From an uncultured bacterium (lineage in GTDB: Bacteria; Cyanobacteriota; Vampirovibrionia; Gastranaerophilales; Gastranaerophilaceae), in contig CACWTN010000005.1 of assembly GCA_902763805.1 (NCBI GenBank), forward strand, positions 301,784 to 365,783: a DNA stretch of 64,000 bases, read 5' to 3'. This document shows, one piece after another, positions 45,949 to 54,136 of the stretch. The position numbers were made by a program, and so were the translations under genes. The notes beneath the pieces are model-generated. The model was given only the letters and a program-made list of their open reading frames with translations. It was not told the DNA's origin and did not search any database. Position 1 is the stretch's first letter. Each line of letters begins with the position of its first letter.

Positions 45949-47190
45949 ATGCGAGAATTTTTTAATGATTATGTTCAATCGCTTGAAACATATATTATGT
46001 TCAGGATAAAAGAAACCGTTGCAAAACTTACACCTGAACTTATTGCAAAAGGCAGAGCTCCGATAATGTTATCAATGGGCGCACCGACATCTAATCCGCC
46101 AAAAAGAGCAATAGATGCATTAAAATCCGCATTGGACGAAAAGGGTGAGCATCTGTATTCAACACCGAAAGGTGAAAAGTTTTTGCGCGAAGCTATTGCA
46201 AAACGTATGAAAAACCGCTTTAATGTTGAGCTTAACCCTGATACCGAAATTTTTTCTTTAATCGGTTCCAAAGAAGGTATCGCTAATTTTATCAGATTAC
46301 TCATCAATCCTACAACCGTGGAAAAAGACAAAGAAATTATCTTTATCCCCGACCCGGGATACGCATCATACGGAGAAATGATTAAAGCTTCAGGCGGTTT
46401 TGCTTATCCGCTTCCGCTAACTCCCGATAATAACTTTATGCCGGATTTAGAAGAAGTTTATGCAAAATTTATCAAAGAAGGTTTTGACCCGAAAAAGGTT
46501 AAAGCTCTGATTATAAATTATCCGAACAACCCGCTTGGCGCTACCGCTACAAGAGAATATATGGAAAGCGTTGTTACTTTCTGCAAAAAACACCATATTC
46601 TTTTGATTTCGGATGCTGCATATACTGATATGTACTTCAAACCAGAACTAAAACCGATGAGTATTCTTGAAATAGAAGGCGCAAAAGACATTTCGGTTGA
46701 GTTCTTCAGTTTCTCCAAACCTTACGCAATGACAGGCTGGAGATTAGGCTGGATTTGCGGTAACGAAGAAGCTGTAAAATTCTTCGGCAAACTTAAATCA
46801 ACTATCGATTCAGGTGCTTTTAAGGCAATACAAAAAGCATCGTCTGATATCTTAAACTCCGCAGAAGGCGAAGAATACATTAAACAATCAAACTTAAAAT
46901 TCAAACATAATCAGGAGATTTTAATCAAAGGACTTAAAGAAGAACTGGGCTGGGGCGAATTCCACGTTCCTGACGCAACATTCTATCTGTGGCTTCCTAT
47001 TCCGCCGAGATATAAAACATCCGTAGAATTTTCAGATGATTTAATGAAAAAATCAGGTGTTGTCGTTGTTCCCGGTGATGCTTTCGGAAAGTACGGACAA
47101 GGTTATTTCCGTGTTTCAATAGTCTGTCCTGAAGAACAAATTAAAGAAGTTATCTCCAGAATGAAAAAAGACGGATTTACTTTCAAATAA
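45949..47190 (+). CDS. dapL: Class I/II aminotransferase, LL-diaminopimelate aminotransferase-like
   Basis: 413 residues, PLP-dependent fold type I. Motifs: YPNNPLGATATREYME, ISDAAYTDMYF, and the Schiff-base lysine in FFSFSKPYAMTGWRLGW. The family includes DapL, which makes LL-diaminopimelate for lysine and peptidoglycan synthesis in one step and is the usual route in Cyanobacteria. The overall match is to the DapL/AspC group; other substrates such as aspartate remain possible. A structured leader precedes it. Confidence 0.72.
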   Translation: MREFFNDYVQSLETYIMFRIKETVAKLTPELIAKGRAPIMLSMGAPTSNPPKRAIDALKSALDEKGEHLYSTPKGEKFLREAIAKRMKNRFNVELNPDTEIFSLIGSKEGIANFIRLLINPTTVEKDKEIIFIPDPGYASYGEMIKASGGFAYPLPLTPDNNFMPDLEEVYAKFIKEGFDPKKVKALIINYPNNPLGATATREYMESVVTFCKKHHILLISDAAYTDMYFKPELKPMSILEIEGAKDISVEFFSFSKPYAMTGWRLGWICGNEEAVKFFGKLKSTIDSGAFKAIQKASSDILNSAEGEEYIKQSNLKFKHNQEILIKGLKEELGWGEFHVPDATFYLWLPIPPRYKTSVEFSDDLMKKSGVVVVPGDAFGKYGQGYFRVSIVCPEEQIKEVISRMKKDGFTFK

Positions 47191-47208
47191 GCAGAATATA
47201 TTCACTCT

Positions 47209-47814
47209 CTACATAAAACTGTTATGTAATTTTTCCCACGCAACATCTGTTGCTCTGCCATGCCCCGGGTAAATAACAGTTTCTTCGGGTAAAGTAAAAA
47301 TCTTTTTCTTTATGCTGTCAACAAGCTGAAGAAAATCTCCGCCTTCCAAATCACAACGTCCCACAGATTCACGAAAAACGGTATCGCCGGAAAACAACAT
47401 ATTATCTACAAGATAGCAAACTCCGCCCTGTGTATGTCCCGGAGTATGAAGAACTTTTATTTCGTTTTTGCCTATAGTTAAAACATCATTGTCATTTATA
47501 TAAATGTCTATTTTCGGAATGGTTATTTCAGGAATTCCAAACGCCGGAAGATAGATGTTTGACTGATTTAATATCGGTAAATCATCTTTGTGCATAACTA
47601 TTTTAGCATCTGTCTGCCTGATACCTGCAACATGATCAAAATGTCCGTGAGTAAGCAAAATATATTTTAACCCAGCTCCGTATTCTTCAAGAACTTCTCT
47701 AATCTTCGGTTCAACAGCCGAACAGTCAATCAAAACCGCTTCTTTTGATTCTTCATCTATAAGAAGGTAGTTATTATTGTCTATTGGCGGTTCTCTAAAA
47801 GTTTTCAATATCAT
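47209..47814 (-). CDS. Metallo-beta-lactamase-fold hydrolase (glyoxalase II-like)
   Basis: 201 residues. The di-zinc motif THGHFDHVAG is near residue 55, followed by HTPGHTQGGVCYL, FSGDTVFRESVGRCD, and IYPGHGRATD. This is the GloB-like subgroup, which hydrolyses thioesters such as S-lactoylglutathione analogues or has persulfide dioxygenase activity. Short length fits the bacterial YcbL/GloC type. Transcribed alone. Confidence 0.88.
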   Translation of the reverse strand: MILKTFREPPIDNNNYLLIDEESKEAVLIDCSAVEPKIREVLEEYGAGLKYILLTHGHFDHVAGIRQTDAKIVMHKDDLPILNQSNIYLPAFGIPEITIPKIDIYINDNDVLTIGKNEIKVLHTPGHTQGGVCYLVDNMLFSGDTVFRESVGRCDLEGGDFLQLVDSIKKKIFTLPEETVIYPGHGRATDVAWEKLHNSFM

Positions 47815-47828
47815 AATTTAATTGTAAC

Positions 47829-47863
47829 AAAAAAACGGGCAAATAATCTATCCGCCCGTTTTA
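47829..47863 (-). terminator. Terminator of the glycogen-synthase-like gene
   Basis: On the minus strand AAAACGGGC pairs with GCCCGTTTT, followed by a T-run, right after the stop at 47869. Confidence 0.8.
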
Positions 47864-47868
47864 CTGTT

Positions 47869-50556
47869 TTATACAATTCTTGATAAATATCCCGGTTCTT
47901 TTTCTTTCTCAAAATCAGGATTAAGCCAGCCTATTTTATACGCTGCATAACCAAGACCCGCAATTACTGCAGATAATGCAGTAAGTTTTATTGTGCGTTT
48001 GCCGCCGGGAGAATGAACAAATTCCGAAACAACTTTTTTCAAACCTTTAAGTTTTCTTGCTCTGCGTTTTTGAGTGCCGTTAATTTTTGCACCATTTCCG
48101 ATAATATCCTTTGATGAAATGGATACTGCATCTTTTTGGAAATCACTTCTGTAAAGTTCTCCTGTCGGGAATTTTGAACGGGTAATAAGCTGGTTATCCT
48201 CCCAACCGTATTTTCCGTTTATTTGGTTTCTGAGAATAGTTCTGGCTATATCATCCTTTCGGTGTTTCACAAGACATCTTTCCAATGCTTCCGCTATATC
48301 ATCAGACATAACTTCATCACGAAGTTTTCTTAATGCCTCTTTATATTCAGGATTAACTTCAATAAATCTTTCTATTGTTTCTTCGGGAACTTTATCTTCC
48401 TGGAACGCAACTTTATATTTTGTTTCTATATCATTTTTCAGTTTTAAATAAACTTTATCAAACGCTTTTTTCGCATCAGGATTAGCAACTTCAAGCAGAG
48501 ATGCTCTTGACTCGAAGAACTGATGTTTTGTTTTAAACGCATCAGCAAGTCCTTCTTCTCCTGCAATAGCGGGATCAAAATTCTTCTGACCCAGTCCCTG
48601 TCCGTTTGCGGCAATCGGAGTACACAAATGCTGTTTTGCTTCCAAATCTACCAGCTCGCAGGGAGCAGTTCTTGACGCAACAACAACACAGTCTGAAACC
48701 TGTGCCATAGGACGTCCCGGAACAAAATCATCCATCGACATAACTTTTCCTTTAAGTTTTTCATCTCTCATAAAGGTTTCCGTTTTCTCTTTGATAATTT
48801 TGCCTTCCGCTTTATCAACATTTAGGTCGCCGCCGATTAATAATACAGTATTTTCATCGCCTGTCTTATAAACATATTTCTTGAAGCCATCCATCGCTTC
48901 ATCAAATGCTTTCTGGAAATCTCCGCGTCCCCAGCAGGCAACAAACTTAACGTCTTCGCCTTTTTCAAGCTTTTGTATATATTTTTCTGCATCTATATAG
49001 GACAATACGGGCATGTTTTTGCCTCGTATTTTTGCAGTGCCTGTTCCCACTCCGCCCCATTTTTGTTCTTTTTCATCATACAAACGTGCGTTTTGGTACT
49101 TAGGTAAAAATCTCTTTAAGAAGTTAATTTTATTTTGTCTTTTCTGTTCTCTTAATTGCTCAAGAGTTAAAGTTGCTCTTTCCGACTCTCTGAAAAATTT
49201 GAGCGGCTCAATAATTTCTTCCGTACCGTTTGCAAGTTTAATTCTCTGCGGCTTGTCAAAACCATCCATACCCGTTTTGTTAAATGCATTTTGGTCTTTT
49301 ACATTAAGCGGGTTTGTACGTCCTACCAGAATGCCTTTCTGATGAAGTTCCCGGATATCTTTAAACAGGAACGGTGCAATTTCTTTATTTTTAACAATTT
49401 CATCTACATATCCCTGTGATACAACACCCCAGGTCTGCAAAAATCCGACATTACCGTAGTGAGTTGCCACACTTAATGCTGACAACTTGTTATGAGCCTG
49501 CATATTTTCTAAGAACCTGCCAAAGAAAATTTCTTCATCCGCCCCGCCCTTTACAAGCGCTTCTCTTAACTCGGGCGATTCTATGAACGCCTCCAGTTCA
49601 CGAGGAGAGAACAAACCTAAATTAACAATCATGTTTCTGGCAGAAGTTATGCCTATATATCCATCACCAAGGTTATGACCGATTTGTATCGGTTTTTTAC
49701 CCTGAAAATATTCTACTCCTGCTGCATTTTTCTTAGCCATGTAGTGAGTTACGTAAGCTGCCTGAGAATCCGAACATACAACCGTCGCAGGATCAAAATT
49801 ACCCAAATTCCTGCTTATATCTTCCATATATTCAACAACAGCTTTGTCATATTTTGCATAAGGGTCGCCGCCCCATGAGTTAACTATCTCTTTTACTGCT
49901 GATGAATACTGACCGTCTGCATAAGGATCAGGATAATATGCTGTTGCCTCCGTAAACACCATAAACAAATCATGTTTTACAGGACCTTTACTGGCATTAG
50001 ATACTACTTTCAGAAGTTTTGTCGGCGCTTTTTCCTGCATGCCCCATTCAATATCCTTTGAAGATACTTCTTCAAGTAACCAGCATTCGTCTTTGTTATT
50101 TATTAAAACATCTCTCAGATTATTTTTTGATAAATCCCGTTTTACATAAACAGGCTGACCAACCTTATCCTTAAAAGGATGCCCTTCGGGTAAGCCGTCA
50201 GGAACTCTTGGAAGCTCAACTCCGATTTTTAATAAATCAGTTGCCTCCTCTGAAGGTATGGCATATTTTATAATACCGTTATAGTATGGGGTTACAACTA
50301 CAGCCCTGCCGGGTTCTGTAGAAGACGCATTATTTAGTGTAAGATAATCGTTAATTACTGTTGCCACACCGCCTTTTTGAAAATATGGCTTTGCTTCACC
50401 TGCTACGTGAAGTACGTGGGCTTTATTTCCTCCCTTAAATGAAATCACCACCGGCTTATCTGAAGTATATGCCTTTGGTGATTCCGAATTATTTTTGTTA
50501 TGCATGGAAAGTCCGTATGCCGCCAGATTATTAACGCCTATAGCACTAATTCGCAT
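47869..50556 (-). CDS. Oversized glycogen-synthase-like glycosyltransferase with ISFKG leader and C-terminal membrane helix
   Basis: 895 residues from ATG 50556 (GTAAGGAGAAATCT upstream), about twice the size of GlgA. A 40-residue leader ends in VVISFKGG (F40-K41-G42). The GT5 start follows at once: HVLHVAGEAKPYFQKGGVATVI, whose KGG at 61-63 matches the ADP-glucose-binding K-x-G-G of GlgA. A GT-B-type C-terminal half is suggested by TVLLIGGDLNVD and FVPGRPMAQVSDCVVVASRTAPCEL. A long middle region is lineage-specific. Near the end KLTALSAVIAGLGYAAYKIGWL could span a membrane. Likely a polysaccharide-building enzyme; donor and acceptor unknown. Confidence 0.65.
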   Translation of the reverse strand: MRISAIGVNNLAAYGLSMHNKNNSESPKAYTSDKPVVISFKGGNKAHVLHVAGEAKPYFQKGGVATVINDYLTLNNASSTEPGRAVVVTPYYNGIIKYAIPSEEATDLLKIGVELPRVPDGLPEGHPFKDKVGQPVYVKRDLSKNNLRDVLINNKDECWLLEEVSSKDIEWGMQEKAPTKLLKVVSNASKGPVKHDLFMVFTEATAYYPDPYADGQYSSAVKEIVNSWGGDPYAKYDKAVVEYMEDISRNLGNFDPATVVCSDSQAAYVTHYMAKKNAAGVEYFQGKKPIQIGHNLGDGYIGITSARNMIVNLGLFSPRELEAFIESPELREALVKGGADEEIFFGRFLENMQAHNKLSALSVATHYGNVGFLQTWGVVSQGYVDEIVKNKEIAPFLFKDIRELHQKGILVGRTNPLNVKDQNAFNKTGMDGFDKPQRIKLANGTEEIIEPLKFFRESERATLTLEQLREQKRQNKINFLKRFLPKYQNARLYDEKEQKWGGVGTGTAKIRGKNMPVLSYIDAEKYIQKLEKGEDVKFVACWGRGDFQKAFDEAMDGFKKYVYKTGDENTVLLIGGDLNVDKAEGKIIKEKTETFMRDEKLKGKVMSMDDFVPGRPMAQVSDCVVVASRTAPCELVDLEAKQHLCTPIAANGQGLGQKNFDPAIAGEEGLADAFKTKHQFFESRASLLEVANPDAKKAFDKVYLKLKNDIETKYKVAFQEDKVPEETIERFIEVNPEYKEALRKLRDEVMSDDIAEALERCLVKHRKDDIARTILRNQINGKYGWEDNQLITRSKFPTGELYRSDFQKDAVSISSKDIIGNGAKINGTQKRRARKLKGLKKVVSEFVHSPGGKRTIKLTALSAVIAGLGYAAYKIGWLNPDFEKEKEPGYLSRIV

Positions 50557-50723
50557 AGATTTCTCCTTACACACATAACTTGTTTAATTATTCTAAAACC
50601 CAAAAATTAAAAAATTTACTACTTAATCTCCCAAATATTAAGTTTTGTAACAGCAAATTTTTGTAATACTGATTTCTATTAGATAGTAACAAAAAAATAG
50701 TATAAATACAACAATTTTTTATT

Positions 50724-50749
50724 GATGGTCGGGGTGTCTTAACTTGTTC
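50724..50749 (-). repeat. Degenerate tRNA-Leu 3'-end repeat, copy C
   Basis: GATGGTCGGGGTGTCTTAAC and following bases match copy B at 50831 with two mismatches over 26 bp. It keeps the acceptor/T-stem part of tRNA-Leu but not the tRNA body. Small reading frames across this region (to about 50779 and 50975) are not credible genes. Confidence 0.6.
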
Positions 50750-50793
50750 TCTTTGTGGTCGCCTCTCTCCCGAAATCATGTTTTAAACAAAAT

Positions 50794-50823
50794 AAAAAAG
50801 AGTAACCAAAGTTACTCTTTTTT
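50794..50823 (-). terminator. Terminator behind repeat copy B
   Basis: AAAAAAGAGTAAC-CAAA-GTTACTCTTTTTT, perfect 13-bp stem. It sits after copy B exactly as the terminator at 50978 sits after the true tRNA. Confidence 0.75.
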
Positions 50824-50975
50824 ATTTGCCGATGGTCGGGGTGTCTTGACCTGTTCGCATTAAACGTGTCTGCGGATTTTCTTTTCCGAAACTTCGTTTC
50901 TTCCAAAGAAAACTCCTCCGCACTCTGCTCACAGGTCGCCGAACCAACACAAAGTCGATTCTCCCCATGAATCAT
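50821..50975 (-). repeat. tRNA-Leu 3'-end repeat copy B with long palindrome
   Basis: TATTTGCCGATGGTCGGGGT (50823-50842) is identical to the 3' end of the tRNA gene at 51011-51030. Beyond it the sequence is unrelated to the tRNA and forms a long imperfect palindrome from GACCTG (50848) to CAGGTC (50937), with an inner GAAAC-TTC-GTTTC hairpin. No integrase or transposase is nearby. Confidence 0.6.
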
Positions 50976-50977
50976 CT

Positions 50978-51014
50978 AAATAAAAACAGCCCCCATACGG
51001 GAGCTGTTTTTATT
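50978..51014 (-). terminator. Terminator of tRNA-Leu
   Basis: AAATAAAAACAGC and GCTGTTTTTATTT form the stem around a C/G-rich loop, immediately after the tRNA. Confidence 0.8.
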
Positions 51015-51098
51015 TGCCGATGGTCGGGGTCGAACCGACACGTAGTTGCCTACACCAGATTTTGAGTCTGGCACGTCTACCAATTCCATCACATCGGC
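51015..51098 (-). tRNA. tRNA-Leu (anticodon CAA)
   Basis: 84 nt on the minus strand. The acceptor arms GCCGATG and CATCGGC pair, with discriminator A. The D-arm contains TGGAATTGGTAGACG, the anticodon stem-loop is CCAGA-CTCAAAA-TCTGG, giving CAA, a class II variable arm follows (TGTAGGCAACTACG), and the T-arm is GTCGG-TTCGACC-CCGAC. The 3' CCA is not encoded. CAA reads UUG leucine codons. Confidence 0.95.
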
Positions 51099-51218
51099 AT
51101 GCCTGACTATCTTATTAAAACAAAAACATATTTTTTTTTCAAATGATTATTTATTGCTTTTTATTATATACCCACCCGGAGAATTAAATCTGATTTACAT
51201 ATTTTTCATAATACATTT

Positions 51219-51992
51219 ATGAAAAAACTTTTATCTTTATTTTTAATTTTTAATCTTCTCCTTCCTTCTTTCGCCGATACAATAGAAGGACGGGTGTCAG
51301 AACAGGGAACAACCGCTCAAAACAGAGTAATTGACAAAAAAACGGGCGAAGGAATAAACGGTGCGCAAATCCTGTTACCCAAAGAAAATTACAGAACAAA
51401 AACCGACAAAAACGGCTTTTTTGAACTTGATACAGAAATAAGAGGAACAAGTATTATGTCTGTACAAAAAGATAAATACAAACCCTTTTCCATGACCGTT
51501 ACCCAAAAAAGTTTTTCCAAACCGCTTGAAGTAACAATTGAAAAATCCGACGCTCATAATATTGCAATTGATACTTCTATGCATCACCTCGGGGATAACA
51601 GTTATTCAGAAAATTCCGCAAATGCGGGAGAATTTCAAAGTGATGCCGCAGGACCATTCTTCACAAAAAAATTTAATCTGAAAAATATCAATACCCATTC
51701 ACCCGTATATCTTGTTATCGGTTCAATAATCGGAATTGATACACTGGTTGCACGTTCAATGGGACAAAATAAGCGCCCGAATGCTTATGCATCTCCGCCT
51801 GAAGTTTTTTTCAACGGAAATAAAGTTGCCGAAATTCAGATAAACGGTGACGGACAAAAAATCAGGCTTCCTCAGAATCTTGTAAAAAGAGGGGTAAATG
51901 AAGTTACCGTTAAAACAGGAAAAAATCTTATGCAAAGCTCTTACGTAGATTATGATGACATTGAGTTTATGAATCTCAGTATTGAGAACTGA
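51219..51992 (+). CDS. Secreted protein with carboxypeptidase-regulatory-like domain
   Basis: 257 residues with a signal peptide (MKKLLSLFLIFNLLLPSFAD). Residues of about 35-110 resemble a CarboxypepD_reg/transthyretin-like beta sandwich: VIDKKTGEGINGAQILLP, YRTKTDKNGFFELDTEI. The C-terminal part (about 120-257) is beta-rich, ending VNEVTVKTGKNLMQSSYVDYDDIEFMNLSI, which looks like a carbohydrate-binding or jelly-roll domain, but no family is certain. It acts outside the cytoplasm. Transcribed alone. Confidence 0.6.
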   Translation: MKKLLSLFLIFNLLLPSFADTIEGRVSEQGTTAQNRVIDKKTGEGINGAQILLPKENYRTKTDKNGFFELDTEIRGTSIMSVQKDKYKPFSMTVTQKSFSKPLEVTIEKSDAHNIAIDTSMHHLGDNSYSENSANAGEFQSDAAGPFFTKKFNLKNINTHSPVYLVIGSIIGIDTLVARSMGQNKRPNAYASPPEVFFNGNKVAEIQINGDGQKIRLPQNLVKRGVNEVTVKTGKNLMQSSYVDYDDIEFMNLSIEN

Positions 51993-52156
51993 TTATTACC
52001 TATTGTTACAAATTTTGCTGAGCCTGTTATAAATGTTATAAAATGTGGAATAAATACCATGTCGGATAATACCAACGGATTAGGATTATTCGTATTGTGT
52101 TAAGGATGTAGCAAATTAACTCAGTATTTATTTCTTAAAAATTGAAAGGATAAAAC

Positions 52157-53062
52157 ATGGATTCAATAAATCAAATTCTATCACAAGGCGTGCAAAACGG
52201 ACCTTCCGTCAGCCTTCAGCCTATAATTCGCAGCGGAATGCAAAACCAAAAATTTGTAAACGATATTGCAGCAAATACCATGCCGGACTTTTTAATATCC
52301 GGTGCCGGTTTTGATATGGTTATGAATAAACTTGCTTCGTTTAAAGATATGATATCCGTTACACAGGGCGGTCTTTCTCAAATGAGAGAGCAGGGCGAAA
52401 GCATCAGAGATTTAATAGCTCAGGCAAGAGAAGAAGGTGTAACGCCTGAAATTATGGATAAAATACAGGAGGAAGTAAACTCCAGAGTTGCGCAGATTAA
52501 ACAAATTCGCGACAATACCGAATTTAACGGCATAAATCCGTTCAACGAAAAATTCAGTCTGGATATCCCTAATGTTCTCGAACTGATGGGTGCTCAGAAT
52601 AAGGAAGAAGCTAACACCGAAATTGCAAATATGCTCGCATCAATTGATGTTGATATGACAATAGAAGGTGACGGTTTCAAAATCGGCGGTTCTGCAAAAA
52701 TCGAAATCGGATACACCGAAGACGGTGCTTTACAGATAAATGTTGATGCAAGCATGGATTTTGACCTTTCAGGACTTGTCAGCAACGGTGTAAACTCAGA
52801 TGAAGCCTGGGATTTAATCAACAGCTTCCTTGATATGCTGGGCGTTCAGGAAGGCGATATGGGAAATGCTCAAAACTTTATGGATGTTTTGTTTGAAAAA
52901 ATGTTTAACCTTATGACAAACAAACAAAACGCTTTAACTGACGGAATCGATTTTGAACTTGATTCTTCGGATGTACTGAAAGGACATATGGTACAACAGG
53001 CATCCATAACCTTAGACGGAATGGCTAACCAGGCACCAAGTATTGCTATTAATATTCTGTAA
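52157..53062 (+). CDS. Divergent flagellin-like protein
   Basis: 301 residues. The C-terminus GMANQAPSIAINIL matches that of the flagellin at 29323 (STANQMPSIALNLI) preceded by a QQ-A-S-x-T-L block in both. Residues of about 78-130 (GESIRDLIAQAREEG..., EEVNSRVAQIKQIRDNTEFNGINPF) match the flagellin D1 helix (RDLTMQAANG..., EVQQRMDEIDRLCEITDFND). But the first 40 residues (MDSINQILSQGVQNGPSVSL) lack the flagellin D0 signature. It is preceded by a housekeeping-like promoter (TTGCTG-N16-TATAAA), not a clean sigma-28 site. Possible minor filament or hook-associated subunit. Confidence 0.65.
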   Translation: MDSINQILSQGVQNGPSVSLQPIIRSGMQNQKFVNDIAANTMPDFLISGAGFDMVMNKLASFKDMISVTQGGLSQMREQGESIRDLIAQAREEGVTPEIMDKIQEEVNSRVAQIKQIRDNTEFNGINPFNEKFSLDIPNVLELMGAQNKEEANTEIANMLASIDVDMTIEGDGFKIGGSAKIEIGYTEDGALQINVDASMDFDLSGLVSNGVNSDEAWDLINSFLDMLGVQEGDMGNAQNFMDVLFEKMFNLMTNKQNALTDGIDFELDSSDVLKGHMVQQASITLDGMANQAPSIAINIL

Positions 53063-53082
53063 TTTGCAATACTGACAGGTTT

Positions 53083-53112
53083 AAGAGGCAGTTTTTTAAC
53101 TGCCTCTTTTGT
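53083..53112 (+). terminator. Terminator after the flagellin-like gene
   Basis: AAGAGGCAGTT-TTTT-AACTGCCTCTT stem followed by TTGTTTT. Confidence 0.85.
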
Positions 53113-53157
53113 TTTCCTGTGTTTTTCTGTTTTTCTTTCTCTGATTTGCTCCCTATA

Positions 53158-53167
53158 CATTTACCCC
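53158..53167 (-). repeat. Intergenic GGGGTAAATG element, copy 3
   Basis: Minus-strand copy in a C-rich spacer before tpiA. A near-copy (GGGGTAAATT) lies a few bases on, at about 53172-53181. Confidence 0.5.
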
Positions 53168-53251
53168 TTTTAATTTACCCCTCCCCCTTTACTTTTGCCC
53201 CCTATTTGTTCTACAATTCAGGTGTAGGAATAAATAAAAGGGAGAAAAATT

Positions 53252-54046
53252 ATGTCAAGAAAACCTATTATTGCCGGTAACTGGAAAATGAATTTACTTC
53301 AAAGCGAAGCAAAAGCTTTATTTGACGGTATCAGCTCATATTTAGAAAACTATACAGCAGTTCAATTACCTACAGTTGTAATTGCTCCTGTATTTACTTC
53401 AATTAATCAGGTTCATTCAATTGCCTGCAACTGCGGCTGCGGAGGAAACAAACTTTCTGTTGCAGGTCAAAACTGCCACTGGGAAAAATCAGGTGCATTC
53501 ACAGGTGAAATCTCTGTTGAAATGCTTAAAGATGCAGGTTGTGAATATGTAATCATCGGTCACAGCGAAAGAAGACAATACTTCTCTGAAACAGATGAAA
53601 TGATTAACAAAAAAGCTAAAGCTATCTTAGCAGGCGGTCTTATTCCGATTATCTGCTGCGGGGAAACTTTGGAACAGAGAGAAGCAGGTTCAACTGATGT
53701 TCACATCGCATCTCAAATCAGAGCTGCTTTAGACGGAATCTCTTCTGAAGATGTTGCTAAATCAGTTATCGCTTACGAACCTATCTGGGCTATCGGAACA
53801 GGTAAAACCTGCGACAGCGTTGAAGCTAACAGAGTTATCAAAATGATCAGAAGCGTTGTTGCTGAAGTTGCAGGCACATCTGCTGCTGATTCTATCAGAA
53901 TCCTTTACGGCGGTTCTGTTAAACCTTCTACTATCGAAGAACAGATGTCACAATCTGATATCGACGGTGCTTTGGTTGGCGGTGCAAGCCTTAAAGCAGA
54001 CAGCTTTAACGAAATTATCGCTAACACTATGAAAGTTAGTGTATAA
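53252..54046 (+). CDS. tpiA: Triosephosphate isomerase
   Basis: 264 residues. Interconverts glyceraldehyde-3-phosphate and dihydroxyacetone phosphate. Catalytic residues are K12 (GNWKMN), H104 (IIGHSERRQYF), and E176 (AYEPIWAIGTG), and the phosphate loop LYGGSVKP is intact. An unusual cysteine-rich insert, ACNCGCGGNK with C59, C61 and C63, lies just before the VAGQNCHWEKSGAFTGE region. AAAGGGAGAAAAAT precedes the ATG. Ends in a strong terminator. Confidence 0.97.
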   Translation: MSRKPIIAGNWKMNLLQSEAKALFDGISSYLENYTAVQLPTVVIAPVFTSINQVHSIACNCGCGGNKLSVAGQNCHWEKSGAFTGEISVEMLKDAGCEYVIIGHSERRQYFSETDEMINKKAKAILAGGLIPIICCGETLEQREAGSTDVHIASQIRAALDGISSEDVAKSVIAYEPIWAIGTGKTCDSVEANRVIKMIRSVVAEVAGTSAADSIRILYGGSVKPSTIEEQMSQSDIDGALVGGASLKADSFNEIIANTMKVSV

Positions 54047-54066
54047 GTTATTAAGTATTCAACATT

Positions 54067-54100
54067 AAAAAGCGTTCATTAATATTAATGAACGCTTTTT
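54067..54100 (+). terminator. Terminator after tpiA
   Basis: AAAAAGCGTTCATTAAT and its complement with a three-base loop and T-run. The next promoter (-10 TATAAT around 54105) starts right behind it. Confidence 0.88.
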
Positions 54101-54136
54101 ATAGTATAATATTCTTATTGGCATATATAACGGGGT

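Noticed and set aside
50588-50975. Two small reading frames on the minus strand ending near SRHPDHRQ and TPRPS
   Set aside because: They run through the tRNA 3'-end repeats and terminators and are repeats read as protein, not genes.
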